Of a stretch of DNA of 35,053 nucleotides, positions 8,201-18,357 are shown in pieces. This DNA comes from Alysiella crassa DSM 2578 (GTDB lineage Bacteria > Pseudomonadota > Gammaproteobacteria > Burkholderiales > Neisseriaceae). The stretch's first letter is position 1; each line of letters begins with the position of its first letter. Location of the stretch: the NCBI RefSeq assembly GCF_000745955.1, contig NZ_JQKH01000020.1, forward strand, positions 1 through 35,053, in the 5' to 3' direction. The notes below the pieces were generated by a model. The model was not told where the DNA came from, made no database searches, and was given only the letters and a program-made list of their open reading frames with translations. The translations under genes were made by a program, and so were the position numbers.

Positions 8201-9850
8201 AACGTGCTTTCGGTAACAAAATTTCAAATGCTTTCGGATAGGCAATATAGCGCAAATCGCCCCTGTTTGCATGGGCTAATTCACGCGCCACATACAAACC
8301 CAAACCCGTTCCCTGTGCCACATTTTGCGTGGTAAAAAACGGCTCAAACAAATGCTCCTGCATATCGCTGCTAATCGGCGCACCATCATCGCACACACGA
8401 AACGACACAAAATCGCCATTAATCTCATTGCGTACAATAATTTGCACCGAATTTTTTTCCTGTTTACTGTGTCGCCACGCATTGTTGCACAAATTCCACA
8501 CAATTTGTTGCAAGTGCATGGGGTCAAACACCGCTTCGGTTCGGCTGGCAATATCCACTTTCAGGCAGCCTGTGGCTTCGGGGCGCGTGAGTAAAAATTC
8601 CTGTTGAAAACTGACCCAAAAATCCACTAATTTAATGTTTTCTTTATTTAATCTATCGCTTTTATTCAGCATAGACACTTCTTCAATCATGCGGTCAATT
8701 CGCGCAATATTATTGTCAATAATGCCGCATAATTTCTGGGTCATTGGGTCGTCTTCGGAAGATTCAATCATCAAACCATTTGCTTGTCGCATAGCGGAAA
8801 GCGGGTTGCGAATTTCATGCGCCAAATTCGCCGTCAGCAAACCCAAAGACGCTAATTTGACCGATTGCGCTTCAGCCTGCCGCTCTTTTTCGGCACGAAT
8901 AAACAAAATCAGCAATTCCGTTTCCTGTTGCAACACGGGCATGGCGCGAATATTCATGTCCAAATCGCCAATCATCAAATTGGTTTCAAAAAACATGCGC
9001 GGATTGCTGCGCCAACGCCGCACCACTTCATTGACTACAGGCGTGGTTTGATTCACTTTTAAAGCTGGAAAGTAATGCAAAGCTTGACGATTGTGTAACC
9101 ACACGCGCCGCGCCTCATCCACCACCATCACCGCTTCTCGCATACGATTCAACACCACTTTGTTCAATGCACTGATTTGTTCATACGCCGTGCGGTGTTT
9201 TTGTACCGATTCGCTCGCGCTGCTCAAATAACTCGCCGAATACGAAGTCAGCAAAGACACCAAATAACACCCCCCACCAATAAAGCATAACCCGCAAACA
9301 AAGAAAACAACCAGTTTTTATCTTCCGTAAACGGAAAATGATGCATAAATAAACTGATAATAATCAATAAACTCGCGTAACTCGCGTATAAAACAGGATA
9401 ACGCCCATAACTCAACAAACACGATACCGCCAAAAACGGCAACACCAAAATCCCAAAACCAAAACTCACCCCACCCAATAAGTGCATTAACAATACCATC
9501 ATGGAAATATCCACCACCGCCGCAATATTCGGCGTTTCCCAACGGTTTTGTTTTTGCCAACTTGGATACAGCACGCCAATCACCACCAACACCCCATACA
9601 GCGCAAACCACACCTTAATTGGAAAGCCTTGCAAATAAATCATCACCTGCGGCAATTCGCTGACAACCGATGGATTTTGCTCCGTCAAAGATTGCAATAA
9701 TTTGCGCGATTCCATCGCAAACGCCGAAAACAGCATAAGGGAAAACAAAATCGTTACCCGCGCAATATTGGTCAAACCAATAATACGGTCAATTTGTTCA
9801 TCCCAATCCTGTTTGCGCCAGAAACGGTCTTTTAGTTTTTCTTTTACCAT
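8193..9850 (-). pseudogene. pilS: PilS-like sensor kinase, split by a frameshift at a G6 run
   Basis: The N-terminal part (9850 to 9248) starts MVKEKLKDRFWRKQDWDEQ and encodes a region of about six membrane helices ending VGGVIWCLC then stop. The rest (from about 9263 to 8193) is in another frame and encodes a PAS-like region (MREAVMVVDEARRVWL), the phosphoacceptor His box LAHEIRNPLSAMR, N box NLCNNAWRHS, and G boxes CDDGAPIS and GTGLGLYVAR. The two frames meet at six consecutive G on the coding strand (C run at 9270-9275). One more G, or two fewer, would join them into a single kinase of about 550 residues continuing as VGGCYLVSLLTSYS. This may be a sequencing error, a phase-variable tract or a true null. 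The second half could still be translated from the TTG at 9263, but without its membrane anchor. Confidence 0.85.
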
Positions 9851-9881
9851 GCTTTTTCTCGTGTTTTCAGGCTGCCTGTAA

Positions 9882-9917
9882 CCTGTCCCCTCTCCCGCTT
9901 GCGGGGGAGGGGACAGG
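9882..9917. repeat. CCTGTCCCC hairpin repeat, copy 1
   Basis: CCTGTCCCCTCTCCCGC and its complement GCGGGGGAGGGGACAGG form a near-perfect 17-bp stem with a very short loop. A second copy is at 24721-24752. Both are bracketed by a DUS and by TGTCGTGTACTGAA or a variant. Confidence 0.8.
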
Positions 9918-9938
9918 TTTGTGGTTATTTCAAAAAAT

Positions 9939-10090
9939 TGTCGTGTACTGAAAGGCTGCCTGAAAATACACGACAACATTCATGTAGGGTACGTATGATG
10001 CACCAAATTTTTAGAATGATTTGGTGCGTGGTACGCACCCTACATATTGAGTGTTGGTAAAATTGTCGTGTATGGTGAGACAGCCTGAAA
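9939..10090. repeat. Composite palindromic repeat, copy 2
   Basis: The left arm is TGTCGTGTACTGAAAGGC with a DUS and TACACGACA. The core at 9984-10043 runs from GTAGGGTACGTATGATGCAC to GTGGTACGCACCCTAC. The right arm is TTGTCGTGTATGG and a half DUS. It sits just beyond the parC stop codon and may act as its 3' structure. Confidence 0.85.
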
Positions 10091-10092
10091 GA

Positions 10093-12399
10093 TTATTTTT
10101 CCAAATGCACACCCAATTCTTTTTCCACTCCCGTCATACTTTTCAGGCTGCCTGAAATAGCCAACACTTTCCCTTTGCGCCCACGTTTGCCTGAAATATC
10201 GGCAATATGCAAACGCTCCACACTCGCCCCACCGCGTTTACCCACAATCGCCAATTCATAATCAGACGAAGCAATCACATTTACCAATGCCAATTTATCA
10301 TCATCTTGCAAACTCATGAGCTGCAAACCACGCCCTTTTGCCATCACCTTCATTTCCCCCATAGAAAACGCCAACAAGCGTTTGTTTTCACTCGCCAAAA
10401 CCACTTTACAATCAGGATTAATCAACGCCGATAAATACACTTTCACAGGTGGCAACACCGTTTCCCCATCTTCCAAACTCATCACCACCTTGCCCGCTTT
10501 CACCCGTGAATGCAAATCTTCCAATTTCACAATAAAACCATAAGCACCTGAATTTGCTAACAAATAATGCTCATCAGCCGCCCCTGCCAACAAAGCCACC
10601 ACTTTCGCCCCATTTTGCAATTCAATCATAGAGCCAATCGGCACACCATCGCCGCGACCTTTCGGCACATCGGCAGGGTCTAGCGTGTAAGTACGCCCCA
10701 AAGAATCCAACACCACCACCGCTTGCACCGTACGCGTTTGCAAAACCTGTTGCAAATCATCTCCTTCCTTAAACGCGATTTGCGCCAAATCCACATCATG
10801 CCCAGCCCGAGCGCGTAACCAACCTTTTTGCGACAAAATCAGCGTAATCGGCTCATCGGCGGTGGTTTGCGTGAGCGTGGCGCGTTCGGCGGCTTCCACC
10901 AGCGTGCGGCGTTCATCGCCAAATTGTTTCATATCGGCTTGTAATTCTTTGATGATTAATTTCTTTTTCTCATTTTCATCGGCTAATATATTTTTCAGGC
11001 TGCCTTGTTCTTCGCGCAACTCGTTTAATTCTTTTTCTAATTTAATCCCTTCCAAACGCGCCAATTGCCGCAAACGAATTTCCAAAATATCGTCTGCCTG
11101 AATATCCGTTAAACCAAATTGGCGCATTAAATCCACTTTTGGCTCGTCTGATTCGCGTATCACTTGGATAATTTTATCAATGTGCAAAAACGCAATCATG
11201 CGCCCATCTAAAATATGAATACGTTTCTCCACAGCGTCCAAACGGTGCTGCAAACGGCGCGTAACCGTGATGACACGATAATCCAACCATTCTTGCAAAA
11301 TCGTTTTCAGATTTTTTTGCGCGGGGCGGTTGTCCATGCCCATCATCACCAAATTCACCGACACATTGCCCTCCAAACTGGTTTGCGCCATCAGCGTATT
11401 GACAAAATGTTCGGGTTCAACACGGCTGGATTTTGGCTCAAACACAAGGCGCACGGGAGATTCGCTGTCGCTTTCATCGCGCACTTTTTCAATCAAATCC
11501 AACATCAATTTTTTGGTGTTGAGCTGGTCTTGATTGAGCTGTTTTTTACCTGCTTTGGGTTTTGGATTGGTTTGTTCTTCAATTTCCGCCAAAATTTTTG
11601 CGGCAGACGTATTCGGCGGCAATTGCGACACAATCACGCGCCATTGCCCACGCGCCAATTTTTCAATTTCGTAACGCGCACGCACCCGCACCGAGCCTTT
11701 GCCTGTTTCATAGATTTGGCATAAATCTTTGGTGGGCGTGATGATGTGTCCGCCACCTGCAAAATCGGGGGCTGGAATATACTGCATTAAATCAGCCACT
11801 TCCAAATTAGGTTTTTTCAGCAAAGCGATGGCAGCCTGCGTTACTTCGTTTAAATTATGCGATGGAATTTCGGTCGCCATGCCCACCGCAATCCCGCTCG
11901 CACCATTGAGCAAAACCATAGGCAAACGCGCTGGCAGCGAAGTCGGCTCGTCAAACGCACCATCGTAGTTCGGCACAAAATCCACTGTGCCTTGTTGGAT
12001 TTCGCTTAACAAAATTTCGGCAATTGGCGTGAGTCGCGCTTCGGTGTAACGCATTGCCGCCGCGCCATCGCCATCGCGTGAACCAAAATTGCCTACACCA
12101 TCAATCAAGGGATAACGCAGGGTAAATTCCTGCGCCATACGAACCATTGCTTCGTAGGCGGAACTGTCGCCGTGTGGGTGGTATTTACCCAAAATTTCGC
12201 CGACCACGCGCGCAGATTTGACAGGTTTGCTGCCATGTGTTAATCCCATGTCTTTCATGGCAAACAAAATTCGGCGTTGCACAGGTTTTTGTCCGTCTTG
12301 CACGGCTGGCAGGGCGCGACCTTTGACCACGCTCATGGCGTATTCCAAATAGGCGCGTTCGGCGTAGGGGGCGAGTTCTAAAGTATCGGCGATTTGCAT
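10093..12399 (-). CDS. parC: DNA topoisomerase IV subunit A
   Basis: ParC is the breakage-reunion subunit that decatenates daughter chromosomes with ParE. The 768-residue protein has the GyrA/ParC core: [29 protein letters not shown], and [10 protein letters not shown] with catalytic Tyr118. The C-terminal half is the beta-pinwheel. The quinolone-determining region reads [12 protein letters not shown], with Asp78, Ser79, Ser80 and Glu83 in the unmutated state by analogy with gonococcal Asp86, Ser87, Ser88 and Glu91. The N-terminus is a few residues shorter than in Neisseria. No clear Shine-Dalgarno sequence precedes the ATG. A DUS within the last codons encodes part of SGSLKSM near the C-terminus. 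parE is not in the window. Confidence 0.96.
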   Translation of the reverse strand: MQIADTLELAPYAERAYLEYAMSVVKGRALPAVQDGQKPVQRRILFAMKDMGLTHGSKPVKSARVVGEILGKYHPHGDSSAYEAMVRMAQEFTLRYPLIDGVGNFGSRDGDGAAAMRYTEARLTPIAEILLSEIQQGTVDFVPNYDGAFDEPTSLPARLPMVLLNGASGIAVGMATEIPSHNLNEVTQAAIALLKKPNLEVADLMQYIPAPDFAGGGHIITPTKDLCQIYETGKGSVRVRARYEIEKLARGQWRVIVSQLPPNTSAAKILAEIEEQTNPKPKAGKKQLNQDQLNTKKLMLDLIEKVRDESDSESPVRLVFEPKSSRVEPEHFVNTLMAQTSLEGNVSVNLVMMGMDNRPAQKNLKTILQEWLDYRVITVTRRLQHRLDAVEKRIHILDGRMIAFLHIDKIIQVIRESDEPKVDLMRQFGLTDIQADDILEIRLRQLARLEGIKLEKELNELREEQGSLKNILADENEKKKLIIKELQADMKQFGDERRTLVEAAERATLTQTTADEPITLILSQKGWLRARAGHDVDLAQIAFKEGDDLQQVLQTRTVQAVVVLDSLGRTYTLDPADVPKGRGDGVPIGSMIELQNGAKVVALLAGAADEHYLLANSGAYGFIVKLEDLHSRVKAGKVVMSLEDGETVLPPVKVYLSALINPDCKVVLASENKRLLAFSMGEMKVMAKGRGLQLMSLQDDDKLALVNVIASSDYELAIVGKRGGASVERLHIADISGKRGRKGKVLAISGSLKSMTGVEKELGVHLEK

Positions 12400-12548
12400 G
12401 ATGTGTTTGGGTGAATTTGGGGTTATTTAATTAATTCGTTATTTTAATGTAAATTCAGGCAGCCTGAAACCATCTTAAGCCATATATTATGCCAACCCAA
12501 ACCCCAATTTCTCTTACAATATTTTCAGGCAGCCCACAAAAAAACACA

Positions 12549-12578
12549 TTGACAATCAAAAAGTTTGCTGATTATACT
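12549..12578 (+). promoter_or_regulatory. Sigma-70 promoter for the SH3-like protein gene
   Basis: TTGACA (12549-12554) and TATACT (12573-12578) are separated by 18 bases, about 30 bp upstream of the ATG at 12611. A consensus -35 with a good -10 makes this one of the clearest promoters in the window. Confidence 0.7.
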
Positions 12579-12610
12579 GAATTTTTCATTAATTTAATTT
12601 TAGGAGAAAC

Positions 12611-13228
12611 ATGATGAAAAAATATGTATGGACATTATTGACGGGTTTGGTGTTGGGCGTGGTGCTGGTGTGTGTTTTGGTATGGATCTTGTATCCGCGC
12701 AGTGGGCTAATTTTGATTCAGCACAAAGAATACACCGCCATGCGCGAAAATTATCACCAACTGGCTGATTTACAAATAAAAACCCAGAAAGAAACCGCCC
12801 AAGCCAAAGAAGAAGCCTTCAATGCGGGCGCACAAAAAGCCAAAACCGAAATGGAACAACAAATCGCCGCCAATAAAACCAAAATTACCCAAGAAATCAA
12901 CCAAATGGCAAGCATCACTACCAAAACCACTTTGCGCGGCGATGCGCACGCTGACAGTTTGGCGGTGTTGGAATTGGCTGCAGGTGAAAAAGTGGAAATC
13001 AAAGGACAAAGCAATCAATCAGAAACCATTGATGGTAAAGAGGTTTTTTGGTTACACATTCGCACCGCCAATCAGGTAAACGGCTATGTTTTGCAATCTC
13101 ATGTGAAAGCAGACGAAGTGGCGCAAGCCGCCAGCGCGGTTCAGGCTGCCAGTACGCCAAAAACAGCGAGTGCAGTGCAAACAGTCAGTTTGACACCGCA
13201 ACGCGATTCATTGAAAAAAGAGAAATAA
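12611..13228 (+). CDS. Inner-membrane anchored coiled-coil / SH3-like protein
   Basis: This 205-residue protein has a basic N-terminus followed by one strong transmembrane helix (about residues 6-29). A charged Ala/Gln/Lys/Glu-rich coiled coil comes next (about 40-95). A beta-rich segment of about residues 100-165 is SH3b-like (TTLRGDAHADSLAVLELAAGEKVEI ends near ANQVNGYVLQSHVKAD), consistent with a periplasmic wall- or protein-binding module. The C-terminus is low-complexity Ala/Ser/Thr (VQAASTPKTASAVQTVS). The start has AGGAG 6 bases upstream; ATG at 12614 is an equal possibility. It stands alone, divergent from parC. No specific function is recognised. Confidence 0.8.
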   Translation: MMKKYVWTLLTGLVLGVVLVCVLVWILYPRSGLILIQHKEYTAMRENYHQLADLQIKTQKETAQAKEEAFNAGAQKAKTEMEQQIAANKTKITQEINQMASITTKTTLRGDAHADSLAVLELAAGEKVEIKGQSNQSETIDGKEVFWLHIRTANQVNGYVLQSHVKADEVAQAASAVQAASTPKTASAVQTVSLTPQRDSLKKEK

Positions 13229-13264
13229 AATTGAATTATCCATTTTCAGGCAGCCTGAAAATCA

Positions 13265-14134
13265 TTAAGCACTTAATTCATCGGTAATTTTTTGCAATAA
13301 AGCCAAACGCTCCGCCCGAATTTCGCCACGTTCCGCCGCCGCTTTAAACGCGCAATTCGGTTCGGCGCGGTGGCTGCAATTGTGAAAACGGCATTGCCCC
13401 ATTAAATCCCGCAAATCAGGAAAATAACGCGGCAAATCCGCCACCGCCAAATGGTGCAAACCAAATTCTTGTAAACCGGGGCTGTCAATTAATTTGGTTT
13501 CGTCATCTAAATCATACAATTGTGCGTGGGTGGTGGTGTGTTTGCCCGAATCCAGCGCGGCGGAAATTTCTTTGGTACGCGCAATTTGTTCGCCCAATAA
13601 AGCGTTGGTGAGCGTGGATTTGCCCATGCCGCTTTGTCCTAAAAAAATATTGGTTTCGCCTTGCAATACTTCTTTCAGGCTGCCTGAAAGATTCAGCGCG
13701 GACAATTCCAAAATAGGATAACCCAATGTTTCATAAAATGAAAGTTTTTCACGCCACGCCGCCGTTTCGGGCAAATCCGATTTGTTTAACACAATCACCG
13801 CCCGAATATCCGCCGCTTCCGCCGCAATCAAAGCGCGTTGCAACAAGGCTTCGCTGGGGCTAGGCACCGCCGCCAACACCACAATCAATTGCGACACATT
13901 CGCCGCAATCAATTTGGATTTCCACGCGTCCTGACGGTACAATAAACTTTGGCGCGATTCTACTTTTTCAATAACCGCTTGTTCTGCATTGATAATTTGA
14001 ATTTGCACCCAATCGCCACAGGCGTAATCGGTGCGTTTGCTGCGTGTGCTGGCTTCGTAGGTGTGTTGGTCGGCGGTGCGGACAATGTAGCGGCGACCGT
14101 AGCTGGTGATGATTTGGGCAATGTGTTTGGACAT
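13265..14134 (-). CDS. rsgA: Ribosome small subunit-dependent GTPase A
   Basis: RsgA (YjeQ) is a circularly permuted GTPase that checks late maturation of the 30S subunit. The 289-residue protein shows an N-terminal OB fold (to about residue 70). G motifs then appear in permuted order: NKSD (G4), SALN (G5), GQSGMGKST (G1) and DSPG (G3). The C-terminal zinc knuckle is CRFHNCSHRAEPNC. An in-frame DUS encodes SGSLKEV between G5 and G1, a surface position. The gene is flanked on both sides by DUS palindromes (13245 and 14165) and is divergent from fadD. Confidence 0.95.
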   Translation of the reverse strand: MSKHIAQIITSYGRRYIVRTADQHTYEASTRSKRTDYACGDWVQIQIINAEQAVIEKVESRQSLLYRQDAWKSKLIAANVSQLIVVLAAVPSPSEALLQRALIAAEAADIRAVIVLNKSDLPETAAWREKLSFYETLGYPILELSALNLSGSLKEVLQGETNIFLGQSGMGKSTLTNALLGEQIARTKEISAALDSGKHTTTHAQLYDLDDETKLIDSPGLQEFGLHHLAVADLPRYFPDLRDLMGQCRFHNCSHRAEPNCAFKAAAERGEIRAERLALLQKITDELSA

Positions 14135-14376
14135 GAAAACTCGTGTAAAGAAAAATAAATAGAATTTCAGGCAGCCTGAAAAACCTTATTTTACCGCCAA
14201 ATAGATGATTCTCCCCATTTTTTGATTGATTAAAAATTTTAAATTATTCAATTAATGGATATTTTTCAACTGCACACCGCCACCACATTTACCGCTTACT
14301 CCAGCTTCTGACAAATTGACAACGCCCGCATTTTTACCAAAATAAACCAATTGACTGAAGCAAACGCCCTAAAATT

Positions 14377-14385
14377 TGCTATAAT
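14377..14385 (+). promoter_or_regulatory. Extended -10 promoter of fadD
   Basis: TGCTATAAT is a perfect extended -10 (TGn-TATAAT) about 36 bp before the fadD ATG. No good -35 is found at 17 bases, which an extended -10 tolerates; TTGACT lies 23 bases upstream. The rest of the 286-bp rsgA-fadD gap is AT-rich with one DUS and shows no gene. Confidence 0.6.
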
Positions 14386-14420
14386 TCACGCCGCTAAAAA
14401 TAGAATGATGAAAGACACAC

Positions 14421-16094
14421 ATGGACAAAATTTGGCTAAATAGCTATGAATCAAACATTGCACACCACATTGACATTACCCATTACACATCGGTGGTGGA
14501 TATGGTGGCGCAAAGTGTGCGTCAATTTGGCGACAAAATCGCATTCAGCAGCACCACCGCCCCTTTCTCGCGCGACCTAACTTATGAAGAAGTGGGCGAA
14601 TTAAGCGACCATTTTGCCGCTTATTTACAACAAGAGTTAAAACTACGCAAAGGCGACCGCATCGCCATCATGATGCCCAATATTTTGCAATACCCCATTG
14701 CGGTATTTGGCGCACTCAAAGCAGGCTTGGTGGTGGTCAATACCAATCCGCTCTACACGCCACGCGAGCTGGAACACCAGCTCAAAGACAGTGGTGCATC
14801 TGCCATTGTCGTGTTGGAAAATTTTGCCAACACGCTGGAATTGGTTTTGCCTAAAGTCCAAATTGAACACATTATTATTGCCAATGTGGGCGATATGTTT
14901 GGTACGCTTTCAGGCAGCCTGATGAATTTGGTGGTACGCAAAGTCAAAAAAATGGTGCCCAATTACCAAATTGAAAAAGCCATTTCATTCAAAGACGTAT
15001 TAGCCCTTGGCGCAAAACACACTTTGAAAATCCCACCTTTAACGCGTGAAGACGTGGCATTTTTGCAATACACAGGCGGCACAACAGGCGTTGCCAAAGG
15101 CGCAATTTTGACGCATGGCAATATTTGCGCCAACACTTTGCAAGGCGCGGAATGGATTAAGAAAAAATTGGTGCGCGGCGAAGAAGTGGTGATTGGCGCA
15201 TTGCCCTTGTATCATATTTTTGCGCTGACGATTAATTTATTGCTGTTTTTCCATGCGGGCGCACAAACTTTGTTAATCACCAATCCGCGTGATTTGGACG
15301 CGTTTATTGACGAACTGAAAAAACGCGAAGTAACCGTATTTATTGGTTTAAATACTTTATTTAATGGCTTGATGAATAAACCTGAATTCCACAAAGTGAA
15401 TTTTGATTCATGGAAATTAACGCTCGGTGGTGGCATGGCAACCCAAGAAGCGGTGGCAAACAAATGGCGCGATGTAACGGGTTTACCCATTATTGATGCC
15501 TATGGTTTGACCGAAGCCAGTCCAGGTGTGTGTGTGAACCCATTAAATACCAACAAATACACAGGTTCTATTGGCTTACCACTACCCGATACCGAAGTAC
15601 AAATCCGCGATGGCAATGGCAAAATTTTGCCTGTGGGCGAAGTGGGCGAATTGTGGATTCGAGGTCCCCAAGTCATGCGTGGCTACTGGAATCGCCCCGA
15701 AGAAACCGAAAAAGTGTTGGACACACAAGGTTGGCTGGAAACAGGCGATATTGCCGTGATGAATGAACAAGGCTACCTGAAAATTGTGGACAGAAAGAAA
15801 GACTTGATTATTGTGTCGGGCTTTAATGTCTATCCAAATGAGATTGAAGACGTGGTGGCGCACCACCCGAAAGTCCAAGAAGTCGCCTGTATCGGCGTGA
15901 AAAGCGAAAAAACGGGCGAGGCTTTGAAATTATTTGTGGTACGCAAAGACAATTCGCTGACCAAAGATGAATTGGTGGATTATTGCCGCACGCAATTGAC
16001 GGGGTACAAAGTGCCACGCGAAATTGAGTTCCGCGATGAATTGCCCAAATCCAATGTGGGGAAAATTTTGCGCCGCGAATTGCGTGATAAATAA
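14421..16094 (+). CDS. fadD: Long-chain fatty acid-CoA ligase
   Basis: This acyl-CoA synthetase activates fatty acids to acyl-CoA through an acyl-adenylate at the inner membrane. The 557-residue length matches FadD. It has the AMP-binding P-loop YTGGTTGVAKGA, the adenylate motif YGLTEASP and the FACS signature region QGWLETGDIAVMNEQGY. It continues with VDRKKDLIIVSGFNVYPNEIE and the C-terminal catalytic Lys in VGKILRRELR. A DUS lies in frame (GTLSGSLMNL, about residue 168). It is monocistronic, with its own promoter and an inverted DUS pair after the stop. Confidence 0.95.
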   Translation: MDKIWLNSYESNIAHHIDITHYTSVVDMVAQSVRQFGDKIAFSSTTAPFSRDLTYEEVGELSDHFAAYLQQELKLRKGDRIAIMMPNILQYPIAVFGALKAGLVVVNTNPLYTPRELEHQLKDSGASAIVVLENFANTLELVLPKVQIEHIIIANVGDMFGTLSGSLMNLVVRKVKKMVPNYQIEKAISFKDVLALGAKHTLKIPPLTREDVAFLQYTGGTTGVAKGAILTHGNICANTLQGAEWIKKKLVRGEEVVIGALPLYHIFALTINLLLFFHAGAQTLLITNPRDLDAFIDELKKREVTVFIGLNTLFNGLMNKPEFHKVNFDSWKLTLGGGMATQEAVANKWRDVTGLPIIDAYGLTEASPGVCVNPLNTNKYTGSIGLPLPDTEVQIRDGNGKILPVGEVGELWIRGPQVMRGYWNRPEETEKVLDTQGWLETGDIAVMNEQGYLKIVDRKKDLIIVSGFNVYPNEIEDVVAHHPKVQEVACIGVKSEKTGEALKLFVVRKDNSLTKDELVDYCRTQLTGYKVPREIEFRDELPKSNVGKILRRELRDK

Positions 16095-16105
16095 TTTTTG
16101 CCACA

Positions 16106-16152
16106 TTCAGGCAGCCTGAAATACACTATCATTATTTTTCAGGCTGCCTGAA
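16106..16152 (+). terminator. Inverted DUS pair downstream of fadD
   Basis: TTCAGGCAGCCTGAAA (16106-16121) and TTTCAGGCTGCCTGAA (16137-16152) form a perfect 16-bp stem with a 15-base loop. There is no strong U tract after it, so it is a weaker terminator candidate or an RNA-stabilising hairpin. Confidence 0.5.
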
Positions 16153-16253
16153 AACCAATCATTCCATAAATTCAAATAAATAAAACAAAAAACACACTCA
16201 ACACACCAAAGTACATATTTTTACTAAAAGCGCAAGCCTTTTAACAAAATAAG

Positions 16254-16262
16254 TGCTAAAAT
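16254..16262 (+). promoter_or_regulatory. Probable extended -10 promoter of rpoH
   Basis: TGCTAAAAT is a good extended -10, 48 bp before the rpoH ATG. The upstream -35 region is AT-rich without a clear hexamer. A second, heat-responsive promoter cannot be judged by eye. Confidence 0.4.
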
Positions 16263-16309
16263 GCAACAATCCAATCTGAACAAGAAGAACAAAACGAAAA
16301 GGAAATTTC

Positions 16310-17176
16310 ATGACAGCATTCGCATTACCCATTCCGAGCGGACACGGTAGCTTGGAGCAGTATATTCAAACGGTAAACAGCATTCCCATGCTCAGCCTTG
16401 AAGAAGAAACCACTTTGGCAGAACGCCAATTAAAGGGCGATATTGAAGCGGCAAAACAATTGATTTTGTCGCATTTGCGTGTGGTGGTGTCCATTGCGCG
16501 TGGTTACGATGGCTATGGCTTGAATCAGGCAGATTTGATTCAGGAAGGCAATATTGGTTTGATGAAAGCCGTGAAACGCTTTGAACCTGTGCATGGGGCG
16601 CGGCTGTTTTCCTTTGCGGTGCATTGGATTAAGGCGGAAATTCACGAATTTATTTTGCGTAACTGGCGTTTGGTGCGCATTGCTACCACTAAACCACAAC
16701 GCAAATTGTTCTTTAATTTACGCAGCATGCGTAAAAGTTTAAACGCTTTGTCGCCAAAAGAAGCGCAGGACATTGCCGATGATTTGGGCGTGAAACTCGC
16801 CGAAGTGATGGAAATGGAACAGCGCATGACGGGCAACGATGTTACCTTGTTGGCGGAAAATCCTGATGATGAAGAAAATAATTTCGCGCCCATCAATTGG
16901 CTCGCCGACACCGACAGCGAACCCAGCCAACAAATCGCCAAACAAGCCCATTATGCTTTGCAAACAGAAGGTTTGCAAAACGCTTTGGCGCAATTAGATG
17001 AACGCAGTCGCCGCATTGTGGAAATGCGTTGGCTGACCGATGATGGTGGCTTGACACTGCACGAATTGGCAGCAGAATATGGCGTATCTGCCGAGCGCAT
17101 TCGCCAAATTGAAGCCAAAGCGATGGAAAAATTGCGCGGCTTTTTGGCGCACGAAGCGGAAAATATGGCGGTTTAA
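16310..17176 (+). CDS. rpoH: RNA polymerase heat-shock sigma factor sigma-32
   Basis: RpoH directs core polymerase to heat-shock promoters. The 288-residue protein has region 1.2/2.1 (SLEQYIQTVNSIPMLS), region 2.2-2.4 (DLIQEGNIGLMKAVKRFEP to HWIKAEIHEFILRNWRLV) and the diagnostic RpoH box QRKLFFNLR at residues 130-138, involved in regulated turnover and core binding. Region 4 has the helix-turn-helix ELAAEYGVSAERIRQIEAKA. SD sequence AAGGAAA sits just upstream of ATG 16310. A strong inverted-DUS terminator follows the stop. Confidence 0.97.
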   Translation: MTAFALPIPSGHGSLEQYIQTVNSIPMLSLEEETTLAERQLKGDIEAAKQLILSHLRVVVSIARGYDGYGLNQADLIQEGNIGLMKAVKRFEPVHGARLFSFAVHWIKAEIHEFILRNWRLVRIATTKPQRKLFFNLRSMRKSLNALSPKEAQDIADDLGVKLAEVMEMEQRMTGNDVTLLAENPDDEENNFAPINWLADTDSEPSQQIAKQAHYALQTEGLQNALAQLDERSRRIVEMRWLTDDGGLTLHELAAEYGVSAERIRQIEAKAMEKLRGFLAHEAENMAV

Positions 17177-17204
17177 ACACGTTTCCCCTATTTTCGTTAA
17201 ATTC

Positions 17205-17249
17205 AGGCAGCCTGAAAATGGGAATCTGTTTTCAGGCTGCCTTTTCTTG
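17205..17249 (+). terminator. rpoH terminator built from inverted DUS
   Basis: AGGCAGCCTGAAAA (17205-17218) and TTTTCAGGCTGCCT (17229-17242) pair perfectly over 14 bp around a 10-base loop and are followed by TTTCTTGT. A TATAAT box lies beyond it at 17276-17281 and may be the accD -10. Confidence 0.75.
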
Positions 17250-17314
17250 TATAATCGCACATTCATATTTACTAGTATAATTATACCAATTCCAATTCAA
17301 ATAGGATTAAGCCA

Positions 17315-18226
17315 ATGAGCTGGTTAGACAAAATTCTCCCCCCAAAAATTAAACGCGATGCCAATTCACAATCCGCCGTCCCCGAAGGTTTGTGGAGCAA
17401 ATGTCCTTCGTGTGCCGCCACTTTGTATGCCACCGAATTGTCGCAAAACGCGCATGTTTGCCCAAAATGCAATCATCACAACTCCTTATCTGCGCGTGAA
17501 CGCTTGGATTTGTTGCTGGACGCGGACAATCGTGAAGAAATCGGTGCGCACGTCAAGCCCACCGATATTTTGAAATTCAAAGACAGCAAAAAATACCCCG
17601 ACCGCTTAACCGCCGCCCGCAAAACCACTGGCGAAGATGATGCGATTGTGGTGATGCGTGGCGAAATGAATGGTTTGCCTGTGGTGGTGGCGGCGTTTGA
17701 ATTTCGTTTTATTGGTGGCTCTATGGGGTCGGTGGTGGGCGAGCGTTTTGTGCAAGGCGTGCGCCGTGCGGTGGCGGATAATTGTGCCTTTATTTGCGTG
17801 GCGGCTTCGGGCGGTGCGCGTATGCAGGAAGGTTTAAATTCGCTGATGCAAATGACGAAAACCAGCGCATCATTGCATTTATTAAGCGAAAAACGCTTGC
17901 CATTTATCTCGGTTTTAACCGACCCGACTATGGGTGGCGTGTCTGCCAGTTTCGCGTTTTTGGGCGACGTGGTGGTGGCTGAACCCAACGCGCTGATTGG
18001 TTTTGCGGGTCCACGCGTGATTGAACAAACTGTGCGCGAAACGCTGCCCGAAGGTTTCCAACGCGCTGAATTTTTATTGGAAAAAGGCGCAATTGACCAA
18101 ATCATTGACCGCCGTGAAATGAAGCAGCGTTTAACGGATTTGATTTTGTTGTTGCGTGGGCAAGAATACAAATTACCGCTTGAAGAAATGGCGGAAATGC
18201 CCGAAGAAACATCTGCGGTGGCATAA
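17315..18226 (+). CDS. accD: Acetyl-CoA carboxylase carboxyltransferase subunit beta
   Basis: AccD pairs with AccA to transfer carboxyl from carboxybiotin to acetyl-CoA, the first step of fatty acid synthesis. The 303-residue protein begins with the typical [11 protein letters not shown] and has the zinc ribbon Cys30, Cys33, Cys49, Cys52. The crotonase-fold core includes [22 protein letters not shown] and [12 protein letters not shown], the CoA-binding segments. RBS AGGA is about ten bases ahead of the ATG at 17315. No folC follows as in many proteobacteria; a canonical terminator lies at 18319. Confidence 0.97.
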   Translation: MSWLDKILPPKIKRDANSQSAVPEGLWSKCPSCAATLYATELSQNAHVCPKCNHHNSLSARERLDLLLDADNREEIGAHVKPTDILKFKDSKKYPDRLTAARKTTGEDDAIVVMRGEMNGLPVVVAAFEFRFIGGSMGSVVGERFVQGVRRAVADNCAFICVAASGGARMQEGLNSLMQMTKTSASLHLLSEKRLPFISVLTDPTMGGVSASFAFLGDVVVAEPNALIGFAGPRVIEQTVRETLPEGFQRAEFLLEKGAIDQIIDRREMKQRLTDLILLLRGQEYKLPLEEMAEMPEETSAVA

Positions 18227-18318
18227 TGTGCTGTATTTCAGGCTGCCTAAATCTATTTTGTCGTGTATCAAAAGGCAGCCTGAAAACTTTATTTCACGCC
18301 CTAATTGGCGTATCATTT

Positions 18319-18357
18319 CGCGTGTTTGGCAAATGTTCAAACACGCGATTTTATTTG
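18319..18357 (+). terminator. Rho-independent terminator between accD and pta
   Basis: CGCGTGTTTG (18319-18328) and CAAACACGCG (18338-18347) form a perfect 10-bp stem with a 9-base loop, followed by ATTTTATTTG. Unlike most terminators here it contains no DUS. DUS copies lie on either side (18238, 18273, 18371, and a degenerate one near 18411). Confidence 0.8.

Noticed and set aside
11215-11724. 169-residue open frame antisense to parC
   Set aside because: It mirrors the codon pattern of parC, lacks a ribosome site and has low-complexity His/Gln/Phe composition typical of antisense frames in this genome.
13048-13287. 79-residue frame overlapping the end of the SH3-like protein gene
   Set aside because: No SD, overlaps a better supported gene and ends in DUS sequence.
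14316-14344. TTGACA at 14316 as a fadD -35
   Set aside because: No acceptable -10 lies 16-18 bases downstream; the extended -10 at 14377 is better.
17476-18171. 231-residue open frame antisense to accD
   Set aside because: Fully inside accD, rich in Ser/Lys/Arg with no family signature; an effect of codon usage.
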